Part shown: positions 1 through 29,500 of the stretch, piece by piece
Numbering within the stretch: the first letter of the stretch is position 1
Layout of the letters: each line of letters begins with the position of its first letter
NCBI RefSeq assembly: GCF_018143015.1
Contig: NC_054751.1
Coordinates: forward strand, 31,634,347-31,698,346
Source of the DNA: Lytechinus variegatus
Taxonomy: Eukaryota; Echinodermata; Echinoidea; Temnopleuroida; Toxopneustidae
DNA length: 64,000 nucleotides
Direction of reading: 5' to 3'
The notes under the pieces: model-generated
The model's database searches: none
What the model was told of the DNA's origin: nothing
The model's input: the letters and a program-made list of their open reading frames with translations, nothing else
Made by a program: the position numbers and the translations under genes

Positions 1-363
1 ACCTATAGTACAATCTATCTGGACAAATTGCATCATAAGGTTCATTAAAACGTAAAATTGGAAATGACTTTATGACAGAGACATAATGGTGGTTCTGATC
101 TGACAGATGATAGGACGGGCAAGGCACTTCTTAAATATTAAAGGCAGTTTGTATCTTTCTCAAAGATTTTTTAAATAAAAAACATTTGTCAGGCAACTAT
201 TATGATCAAAATTGCATATTTCATATGTTTCAGACAGAAATTAAAAAATGCACGAATTAACAGTGCTTCTCTTTGCATCAATTTGATTTCTGTACAACAT
301 ACAGTAAGTAAAAAGAAAAATAAATTCTGTGACTTTGCTACGAACACTTGACAAGAAACATAC

Positions 364-18958
<18,595 letters not shown>

Positions 18959-19480
18959 CTTGTCGTTGGATCGAAGAGGTTGACGAACTTTTCGGTGAAC
19001 AACAGCTGATAGCGGAGCAGACGGCTTCTCACCAGTGGAGAATCCCGTAGCAGCCGCCGCTCCATTGCTCGCGCATTTCGTACAGGGCGTTGAGCTTGTT
19101 TTGATCGGCGACGGCGGAGGTCGAAAAAAGTGTGGGGAAACCGAGCGGGATCGCCTCGTAGAACTATCTCGATTGGGCCTCATACAGATTGTTAATAATT
19201 TAAACTTTCCCGGCATTTCATAACAAATATATCAAAACATGGGTAAGTGTTCCATTCCCCGACAACAAATCCATGAGTGTAAATAAACAGAGAATGCAGT
19301 TGACTGAAGTTCAGATTTCGTCTTTACTGTCCCAGTTTCGTTTCGGTCATCCCAAAGTTGGCTTTCGTCATTTCGCACGGATCAGTTGCTCCGAGCTGGT
19401 TGGCTAAGGAGAGTCCCGAGTGGGCGGGTCAGGACGTAAGCCGATAATACTCTCTCAGTAAACAAGTGGGCAAGGGTAAA
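18959..19480. promoter_or_regulatory. GC-rich NMNAT1 promoter region, possibly bidirectional
   Basis: This is the GC- and CpG-rich sequence upstream of the NMNAT1 start. It contains a GGGCGGG GC box near 19422 and two strong plus-strand splice-donor-like sites (ATGG|gtaagt ending at 19241, and CAGGAC|gtaagc near 19434). The first donor directly follows an ATG. Together with the exon-like segment at 21225-21317 this suggests a divergent plus-strand transcript. The promoter role is inferred from composition and position. Confidence 0.5.
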
Positions 19481-20027
19481 AATGCTGAATGGCAGTGAGT
19501 GGTATGAATTGATAAAATGGAATGTTGGCGTCACCTTGTATTGTTTAGGAAATTTGGAGAACATATTGCACATGCAAATATTTTTTTATTGTGCAGTGCT
19601 GCATGGCCGAACCCCGGGCCAAACCAGTCATTTATTTTTATTTTACATTGTTTTAGAAGTTTAGGTCTCAAATTGTTGCTGTATGCATGCAATTTTTGTA
19701 GTTTGTATATATTTCTTCTATTTTGTTTTCAATTTTTTTTTCAAATTTGTCTTGCTTTACTATTATTTAGATAAATTTGGAATTCTTTGTATCATTCTCA
19801 TCTCTTTTATTTACTTGAGGCCTGCTATGTTCCATGCATGCATGCGACCCCCTATACATTTCTTTTTGGGGGGCGGGTCAATTTATAGCCATATCTATTC
19901 CTTCCATTAAACGAAACTCAATTACATTTGTTATTTTGTTAGTTTTCTCTGATTTGTGATTGTATGCTTTTGATTACTGTTCGATTTATTTTTGGGGATC
20001 CAGCATTATGATTTCCATACACTTTTT

Positions 20028-21142
20028 GTCTCACCTGCGAAGCAAAGTGAGACTATAGGCGCCGCTTTTCCGACGGCGGCGGCGACGGCGGCGGCGGCGG
20101 CGTCAACATCAAATCTTAACCTGAGGTTAAGTTTTTGAAATGACATCATAACTTAGAAAGTATATGGACCTAGTTCATGAAACTTGGCCATAAGGTTAAT
20201 CAAGTATTACTGAACATCCTTTTAGAGTTTCATGTCACATGACCAAGGTCAAAGGTCATTTAGGGTCAATGAACTTAGACCATGTTGGAGGAATCAACAT
20301 CGAAATCTTAACCTGTGGTTAAGTTTTTGAAATGTCATCATAACTTAGAAAATATATGGACCTAGTTCATGAAACTTGGACATAAGGTTAATCAAGTATC
20401 ACTGAACATCCTGCATGAGTTTCACGTCACATGACCAAGGTCAAAGGTCATTTAGGGTCAATGAACTTTGGCCGAATTGGGGATATCTGTTGAATTCCCA
20501 TCATAACTTTGAAAGTTTATGGATCTGATTCATGAAACTTGGACATAATAGTAATCAAGCATCACTGAAAATTTTGTGCAAGTTTCAGGTCTCATGATTA
20601 AGGTCAAAGGTCATTTAGGGTCAATGAACTTTGGCCGAATCGGGGGTATCTGTTGAATTACCATCATAACTTTGATAGTTTATTGGTCTAGTTCATTAAA
20701 CTTGGACATTAGAGTAATCAAGTATCACTGAACATCCTGTGCACGTTTCAGGTCACATGACCAAGGTCAAAGGTCAATGAACTTTGGCCGAATTGGGTGT
20801 ATCTGTTGAATTACCATCATAACTTTGAAAGTTTACGGATCTGATTCATGAAACTTGTACATAAGAGTAATCAAGTATCACTGAATATCCTGTTTGAGTT
20901 TCAGGTCACATGATCAAGGTCAAAGTTCATGTAAGGTCAATGAACTTTGGCCATGTTGGGTTTTTTTGGTGAATAACCATCATATCTCTGTAAGTTTATT
21001 GGTCTAGTTCATAAAAAGTGGACATAAGAGTAACCATGTATCACTGAACATCTTGTGCGAGTTAGAGTAGTATTCAAAGTCAGCACTGCTGCTATATTGA
21101 ACCGCGTGATGCAGGTGAGACGGCCAGAGGCATTCCACTTGT
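20028..21142 (+). repeat. DR1-bearing dispersed repeat, copy B (five to six internal units)
   Basis: Bounded by GTCTCACCTGC (20028-20038) and its inverse GCAGGTGAGAC (21111-21121), followed by GGCCAGAGGCATTCCACTTG. After a CGG-rich stretch (20061-20102) come five to six diverged tandem units of roughly 150-190 bp. Each holds CATCATAACTT, TTCATGAAACTTG, AATCAAGTATCACTGAACAT and CACATGACCAAGGTCAAAGG. Perfect AGGTCA-A-AGGTCA sites are at 20246-20258, 20438-20450, 20601-20613 and 20764-20776. A variant (AGGTCA-A-AGTTCA) is at 20917-20929. No open frame spans it, so it is non-autonomous or satellite-like. Confidence 0.85.
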
Positions 21143-21224
21143 TTTCTTTTTAAGATGATTTGTTTTTTTTTTACTAAATAAAAAAAAGATTTAAAAAATT
21201 CATATCTTAATCTTGCTATTGCAG

Positions 21225-21317
21225 AAAAGGGAACAATATCAGCCACAGATGAAGATGAATAACAAGGAATCCTCTAATAAAAAAAATCAGAAATATACAG
21301 TGAAAAGATTGAGGGAG
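21225..21317 (+). other. Exon-like segment with good splice sites (unrecognised)
   Basis: 93 bases open in one frame (31 codons, starting KREQYQPQMK, lysine- and asparagine-rich). It lies between a strong acceptor (cttgctattgcag) and a strong donor (GGGAG|gtaaga) on the plus strand. If joined to the ATGG|gtaagt at 19238-19241 the frame would instead run only 13 codons to a stop. I do not recognise the peptide. It could be an exon of an unannotated divergent gene, a non-coding RNA exon, or chance. Confidence 0.3.
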
Positions 21318-23356
21318 GTAAGACATCCAGTATCATGTCTGACATAACAATAAAAATCATCAACACAATCATTATCATCACCTTCATCCTCATTGTCATA
21401 ATCATTACTATTTCCATTATGAATTTCAATAACCTTTTTCAACAAATCATACATTCAAAGCGCATTATACCACAAGCATTAGTATTCCATATTTGCTGGA
21501 AAATTTGTCAACATCATCAGTTTTATTCATTTTCATTTTTTTCCAATTAACCTATGATATAACATTAACAATAATTATAAATCTGTAAGTATAATAGACC
21601 TAGGGTGACCTTTGACCAAGACCCAGTGACATGAATACTTACATGTAAATAACTGACAATACTGAAATAACCATTATGTCAAGGTTTGGTGGAATCTGAA
21701 CTTAAAATTTTGAAATTATCTTGAAATTAAACTTTTATTTTGTTTATATTAATATGCCACTAAGTTAATTGACCTTTCTTATAATAAGTTTGCGCCCTGA
21801 AATTCATATCAAATGATCTGTGAGAATGTACAAGTTTCATGAAATAGGACCTTATGCATTAAAATCATGACATGTCAAAGACAAGATCAACCTTGGGTTA
21901 CATATTTTATATTGATGATGCCTCTGCCACCGCAAGAAAACTGGCACATATGTTTTGCTCCTTTTATGTAGTCAAAAAAAAAAATGAAAGTATAGAGAAA
22001 TACAGTTACTATTTTTCTTCATACATTTATTCTTCCAACAACATATTTTAATATGCTTACATACCATAAACAAATACAACAAGTAGATTGAGAATTACAA
22101 GATATCAGAAAATTCATCATTCATCCACGGACCTTGTGCAACAATTCAGTAAGATAGTCATAAGCACATTTGCCCCTACTCTAACAAAGAGTTGCAATTG
22201 ATCAAATTAATCTCAAATATGAAAGTCACTGATGTAATAATTTTTCATGTAAGCGTATGCACTGTCTCCTTGATCACTCTGATTTTTTCATACAAAGGTG
22301 CATTCTACATGAAGGTATCTGGGGCTTTCATAGTTTGAAACTAATTTGATCAAACACAAGTGTTTTCTGAAGTGTGATGAATTCAAATTCAAACCCCAAC
22401 TACAGTTCTCCATTTGCTGGATAATTTAATTGCCAAGAGCGCATATGTATGATCATAATTTATGAGAGATGAATTAAATAATGCATTTGTCATCATCTCA
22501 ACCATTCAGCTGTTATCAAAAGAAAAACAATTTTAGATGAGGTATTGTGACATCAATGATTTTCATAGATAATTTTTGAAGCCCTACAAAGTATTTTTAT
22601 GTGATAGGGATCAGGAACTTTTAAATGACAGCACCTGGGCTTGATATACATGTATTATTAAATGTGGATACTTGCTATTTAATGCAGTTAGATATAGCTT
22701 TAATATTAATCAACAGTTGATGTTGATTATCATAGCTGTCTGACATGTAATAAAGCTCTTGTAATAAATAATAAAGACCACCTCATTCAACATGGGCATA
22801 AACACAAGTTCAATATTGCCTTATATAGCTTGAAGTCTATCATCTCAGGCATGTAATTTTGAATTGTTATATTGCTTTAAATAAGGAATATGTATAATTT
22901 ATCTGCTGTGGTACATGACATATACCTCTGAAATTAGTAGTGACAATTCATGATTTGAACACCATTCATGTCTAACTTCACTGGCAGGAATTTGAATAGC
23001 ATTTAGTGTCCAGAAAAATCAGATGTCCATGTCACACCCAAAGTTACGTAGACTATCAAAAAAATATCTGCTTATAGCAACTATGAAAATCCTCTCTCAC
23101 CTTATATTTTTGTTCAAATAAATATTTAAACGACTGCTCTTGGATTGTTAATCCCCAATAGGTAACAAATTTCATCTTTTTTAATCCAAATAATGTGAAT
23201 TACTTTCTTGACCCTAACTATAGAGGGCAAATAAGGTTGTTGCAAAAGGTTACAATGTATGATTTCTACAGCATCTAACAACTCGGGCATAGATTGGATT
23301 CTTGTTCCTTGAATGTGAAATACTAACAATTCATCTTAAGATGAAACATTTTACAT

Positions 23357-23362
23357 TTTAAT
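23357..23362 (-). terminator. Possible PSMD4 poly(A) signal (ATTAAA)
   Basis: The minus strand reads ATTAAA about 55 nt after the stop codon. This is the commonest variant of AATAAA. A very short 3' UTR would result, and other signals further downstream are possible. Confidence 0.3.
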
Positions 23363-23414
23363 ATACAAACTGCTTACACTAAACAAATACATATAGTGGC
23401 ATGGATTTCTTGAA

Positions 23415-23582
23415 TTATTTTTTGCTTTCTTTATCTTCTGGTTTATCTGAATCCTTTGGTTGTGTCAGGTTTCCCATTGCTCTTTGTACATCTTCACTGG
23501 TAGGATCAACCCCTGGTAGTGTGCTCAATACACTCTGAAGGAATTCTGGATCATTCATTACCTCGCTGAAATCATCATCAGG
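23415..23582 (-). CDS. PSMD4: PSMD4 coding exon 11 with stop codon
   Basis: 168 bases from acceptor ctttaatag to TAA. Codes [27 protein letters not shown] and a Lys-rich tail ending KESKK. Confidence 0.96.
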   Translation of the reverse strand, partial: PDDDFSEVMNDPEFLQSVLSTLPGVDPTSEDVQRAMGNLTQPKDSDKPEDKESKK

Positions 23583-26500
23583 CTATTAAAGTCAAAATAC
23601 AAACAAAAGAGCATAATTGAGAAAATAGCTGACAAAATGTGATTATAGGACAAATTTGTTTCTGCGGGGATTATGGGTATACAAATCAACATGCCTAAAC
23701 TTTTTAGGTGAAATGGAAGTCATCAAATAACTAAGGTCACAAATAATCAAGGAGCATGTACAGTCCTGAGAGTGCCCATTGCATGGGTGGTTCAGTGTAG
23801 TGGCACATGTAGACACCAAGTCTACAGTGAACTTTCTGAACAGCTAGGTAAGAATCTTGCTGCAAAATCACAGACATTCATGATGAATAACTGACTACTT
23901 TGCAGATGAAGCTCTCACCATTCATGTCCAAACTAAGAGATCCTAATTATCATCAGATCAGCTGTTGAATCAATTATCTGTAGATTAACCTGATAAACTT
24001 TGAGCTAAACTGAAATTATCTTGACTAAGCTCGAGTTAATCTGTAATTAAAAAAATATATCTCATAATCATACCTTCGAGGCTGCTGAATCTGTAGCTGG
24101 TGTATCAGTGTCCATAGGTGTTTCACCTTGGGAGGTGGGTTCAGCTGATGATGAAGGCAGATCAGCTGGAAAGACAAACATACAAAGTACTTTATAGCAA
24201 TATGGATAAGATAAGTAGAAAGAGGAGAAAGATGGAAATGAGGATGATGACGATGATGATGAGTTTATGGTTGTGTTGTTGGTGATGGTGATGGAGGTGG
24301 TTGTTATTGTTGTTGTTGATGATGATGATGATGATTATGGTGAAGAAGAGGAAGATTGTGGTTTCGATGAAAAAGTTGTTCATTACTGATGTGATGGTGA
24401 TAACGATGGCAATTATTTATAATGATAGTGATAAAATGACAGTGACAACATGATGATCACTATGATGAAAATGGTTATCATAATGATGGTGATCATCATG
24501 ATGATCACGGTTGAATGTAAAGGTGACATACTTAATGAATATTACAACGAAATTCCCCATACTGATTATATTCAAGGTAATATGAAATTCTTATTGCCAC
24601 TGATTTGCTATTTCAAACTCTAGGTAAATTTTTCCCATGATACATGTTACAAACTTCAAACTTATCTTTGCAGTTCATGATGGCATGTTTGAATGAATGA
24701 ATTTATTTATTATCCAATTGCAATGTTTGCAAGTAGATCCAGTTCATGACTGAGTGAATACTTACCTACGACCGTCTGTCTTAGAGACATCTGGAGAGCA
24801 TAAGCAATCTGTTCTTCTTCTGTCATAGCACCAAGGTCAGGTGTAGGTGTTTCCTCAAAGCTACTCATCGGTTGGTTTGACATAGTCAGGGCTTGCTCCA
24901 AGAGTGCTTCCTCGGAATCTGAAGAAAGAAAGTAAAGAAACGAACATCTTCATGCCCCCTTTCCATTCAACTCTTTTAAAAAGCCCAGGGATTCTCAGCT
25001 CATTCTGAAATTCTATCAATCCTGAACCCTGCTTCATTTGTAATGCCCATATTACTGGAACACTCACCGATACATGATCACTAATCTATTTCCATTCAGG
25101 CAATTCCTCTAAAAACCTATTTGTCTAAAACTACCTTCCAGTAGTTTCCTCTCATTGTCATGATTATGTTTCTTTTTATTCTTTGTCTTTTTCCGCTCCA
25201 TGTAATCTTTCCTTTTCTCAGCGCCTTGAGCACATAATCAATGTAGATTTGGCACTTTAGAAATACTCTATATTATTATCATTATTATTCCATATAATAA
25301 TCTACCTTTATGGTTGCCTAACCCTTATTTTTCTCCATTTCTATTTCACTTCATGAACTTTTCAAGACATGATACTTTGAGAGCATTACAAACATCTTTT
25401 CATACGAAGCACAAAGCAAAGATGATTCATATCAGGAAGGTCATGCACAGAGAGAGTTGGATGTTTATACTTCATGAAAGATTCTGTTTGATATACAAGC
25501 AGGGGGAGAACGTTAATATTTTCAGCAATTTTGCTTCTGCGATTTTTCTTTTCTTTTTTTAACCTAAATCAACTTGTGTGGACTTGGCCTCTACGCGATG
25601 AGTTTCAGTTTTGCTCTCCTCTCCATCCCCACTTGTAAAAAGCGCTTAAGAGAGATGCAATTTTGCCAATGTATTTTGCACTTTCCAAAACATTTCATAA
25701 TTATTATTAAGTAATAATATACTAACCGGCAGGTTGAGCAGCAGGTTTTTCAGCCGGCGCATCACCAGGCTTCTTAGTGTCATCCTCTTGTCTCTGTCTC
25801 TGCTCCTCCATTGAGATACGTAGAGCCTGGAAAACAAAGTAAAATCATTTATGAAATGAAGACTCTCGGGACCCTCAAAGAAAATGAAATTGGAGATCCA
25901 TATTTCTTTGTTTTCCCCCTTTTTATATATAAATTCAGGCCCATGGAGCACAGAAAATCACCCTTATGATAAAATCAGGAAAGCTCTAGGCACAAATCTT
26001 AAGAGATAATGGAATTCTAGAAGAGACATTCACACTTTTCATCTTCTCTTTTTTAATAATACAGAACTGGCAAGAAAAGTAAAATTGTTCTTTTTTTTTT
26101 TTCACAAAAGTTTTAAATCTCAGAGATAAAAAAAACTCTGATAAGATTCAGATTATGTTCATCTCCTTGATTCTATCATGGCAGGCTTGGGGTGCTGACA
26201 CTTTGTTTAATATATCCAAGTCTTGTCCTATCGCACTTTTCATCGATGAAGCTGTAGAAGCCACTCAAAGAAAAATTGACTGAATGATAACAAATTTGTC
26301 ATAAATTTAAGCATGACACTGGAAGAATATCAACACAGCAAACAAATTAAGAAATTTCCTCTGAAATCTAAAAGTGTGTGACTGAGAATGGTTGATAGAC
26401 CTTTACCTCGGATATCACAAAAATCCCTCAAACTAAATAATTAACAATATGTGTATGCTCAGATGTGACAATACTTTATTTCTAGATTTACTTAATACTT

Positions 26501-29500
26501 TGGACTTACATAAGAAGACAAAATTCTTAGTCAAACTACATTCAAGACAATGAATCTCACCATGGCCAATTCTGGGTCTGTTGATGGATCAAAGCCAAAC
26601 TCAAACTCTCCACCAGTTGCCCCAGGTAGACCTGGAACAGCACCAGAACCATCTTCTCCTACAATGATAGGTGAGTTCATCAAGGCATCAGACAGCAGCG
26701 TACCAGGGGGAATGGTGACCAGATGAGATCTATTGACATAATGAGAGAGGTCGGTTAGATGAATTTAAGGGAAACTTTCATTGTAAGCATGAAAAAGTCA
26801 AACAATTGATATGAGCTATAAAATTCTGATCTTATTCAGAAGGAAGATTAGTTTGAACATTTTAGAAAATTTATGTATGGTATATAAATAAGACAGAAAA
26901 TACTGGAAAGTATATCAGATCAAAGATTATATTTGTCAAGGAACATGTGCTTTCTGATACAATTTACGTTTTGAACTGAAAATGAGCTCAAACTTTGAAA
27001 ATTAAAATGATTTACCAAACTTTTATAAGGGAATCATTTTTAAGATACTTACCCTGTGCCCTCATTTCCATTAATAGTATTGATAAATGCTGTCAGCTTG
27101 TCAGTGTTCAGAGTCTAAAAATGAAAATAAAAAAACAGGTGAAAAAATACAAAATCTTGTTGCAAACTGATGGTAATACACCTATTCAATAGTCAACTGA
27201 ACAGTATCTTCATACTTCATAAAAATATGGATAAGACTACTGACTATATTTTCTTTAAAACAGTGCCATAAAATTGTTTTTTGGGGGGGGAGATTAATAT
27301 TGAATATGGCAGAAAACTTCAACTGCACTAACTGGATTAATAGTAAACATTCAATACAATTTAGATTATAACAAAAAGAAATAAGAAAATAGAAGAAATA
27401 TGAGCAACCATTTTAGAATAACTACATCCAGAGGGTGGTCATAAAGCTATCAGTAAATTCTGAATGACTATACGCACATCTGGTAGCCCTCTCTTGTGCT
27501 GAGTGATATGTCCCTATGTAATTTATTTAGGACCTAAGAACATGTTCCAGTCATGTGTAAAGTCATGTTTAACTTTACAAACAGCTTTATGAAACACCTA
27601 TCAGGTTAACTAAAAATACTGGATGTAAAATATCTCTTTCTTCAGTAAAGACTACTTTCCATTTGCATTGGGTTACCTTTTCATTACTTTCAGCTCAAAA
27701 CATACTGTCGCTATACTTACATCTTCTCCAAAGTTGATCACATCCACAGATACCTTCTCTTTCTTCAATTTCTTGGCCATTTTGACAAGCTTGAATATGC
27801 AGAAAAGCAGACAAGAAATCAATACACAATTAGTACTTACAAGAAGATCTTATACAATCATATCTGATTGATCATATACAGCTGTAAAACCCAATGGCAT
27901 AGTGATACATTCTGATGAGGGTTGTTCACGTAAACGTAAATATACACACCAAAAACATGGTGAATTTATAAAACTGTATTGCTCTTATTTTTCCTATCTA
28001 CACAACACAATCCATGAATATGATTATCATTAATAGAAAATTTAAAAAAATGTCTACATGAGTAAAGTACTAAATGAAAATTGTATTGCTAATCGTTGCA
28101 AAATCACAAGATGTAATTCCAAAAGTGTAGTGAGTTAATCTTGAAATAAAAGCTAAATTTACTCCAATTTATGTGGCATAAAAATGCTGCAGTACCATGA
28201 CATTTCAAACTGGAAAAATTGTCCTTAATATGTGCTCATCCATGCATGATTACAAAGATCAATTCAATATTTACTCATAATTTAGTCAATTAGGAATTCT
28301 TCTACAAAGTTATTTTGCTACAAACCCTTTTGAAACAAGAGGAACTTTCTTTTATGTAGTTTTATATAGGGAGTCATGAAGGATACATATTAAGAAAAAA
28401 AAATGTTTTAAAATCTACCTCTTTCTCCTCATTTTCCACCGGGCTTCCAACAAATGCCACGATCCTCATCCTATGATTCTTGCCTTGTCTGTGTTTCAGG
28501 GCCAACTAAAAAAAAAAAAAAATTGCATATATAACATTGACATTATATAACATTGACAATGAAACAGCTACCCACATTAAAAAAAATATTTATTTACTGA
28601 TTGCTCAATAAGATGGCTTATACAAGTTTCAAGGAATCAAATTTACTTGGGTGTTGCCCACAATTAACAGATATTTGATATAAAAAATATATCATTGAAA
28701 TAATGATTTTTTTTTTAACAGTAATTTTTTTGTATTAAGGATATCAAAATTTAAGGAAAGATTTGTTATCCAATGTATCACTCTGAATATGAGTCTGGGT
28801 CAGATTTTTTTTAATGGCTTTTTTTTCATTTTTTAAAATAGTTTTAGTGCTATTTATATTTCAAAAGTTGCTTGTTGATTTCATATCAAGCAATTATTCA
28901 ATTTTTATCTAAATGCCACAATTATTTATATTCCCTCTTTCCTGTATGCAGGAGATTGACCACAAGTAAAGCTGCTATTCTGTTACGTGTAGTACAGCAA
29001 TTTTGTGGAAAATTTCACAAATGACTGGAGTGGAAAAAATGAAGAGAGCAGTCACCCCCCCCCCCCCGAAAATTCGGTCTCAGGAATTTTAGGGGTAATT
29101 TGGACCGTCGTGAGACTTGGGGGAAATATCCCAATTAAACATTCAGACATTCAAATAAATTGACATTCTTTATATATGAGATAAACTTACATGTGCTACT
29201 CTTATCCCTGTGATGAAGCTAAGCTTGCCATTAGGTGATACCTGGTGCAGCCTAGCTAAGATCCGCCCAACATCTGTTGTCATGGTTACTAGACATTTTA
29301 CACTGTCAAACATAAAAACAGATAAAACCATGTATCTAATAAAATACCATTTGTCTACACTCTACTTTCCATTTTGTCTCATCTCACAGACTAGTCCTAG
29401 TTAGTCTACAACCCATTCATCTACTTGGTCTCATCGCAACTTAGCCCATTAAACATTTTGTCTAGGTTCCATTTAATGTTTGGTCTAATGTCCACTATTC

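Larger units (their letters stand above)
19481..23414. other. NMNAT1-PSMD4 intergenic region
   Basis: AT-rich spacer between the NMNAT1 5' end and the PSMD4 3' end. It holds the longest DR1-bearing repeat copy (20028-21142), a spliceable exon-like segment (21225-21317), an ATC-rich microsatellite-like stretch (21336-21420) and a decayed DR1-like fragment at about 21604-21640. Nothing recognisable in 21650-23350. Confidence 0.7.

Noticed and set aside
21604..21640. A further DR1-type site (TGACCTTTGACC)
   Set aside because: Near-match only, in sequence too decayed to assign confidently to the DR1-bearing repeat; mentioned under the intergenic region but not counted as a copy.
24192..24383. 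63-codon minus-strand frame rich in Asn, His and Ile
   Set aside because: Translation of the GAT/GTT microsatellite in a PSMD4 intron.
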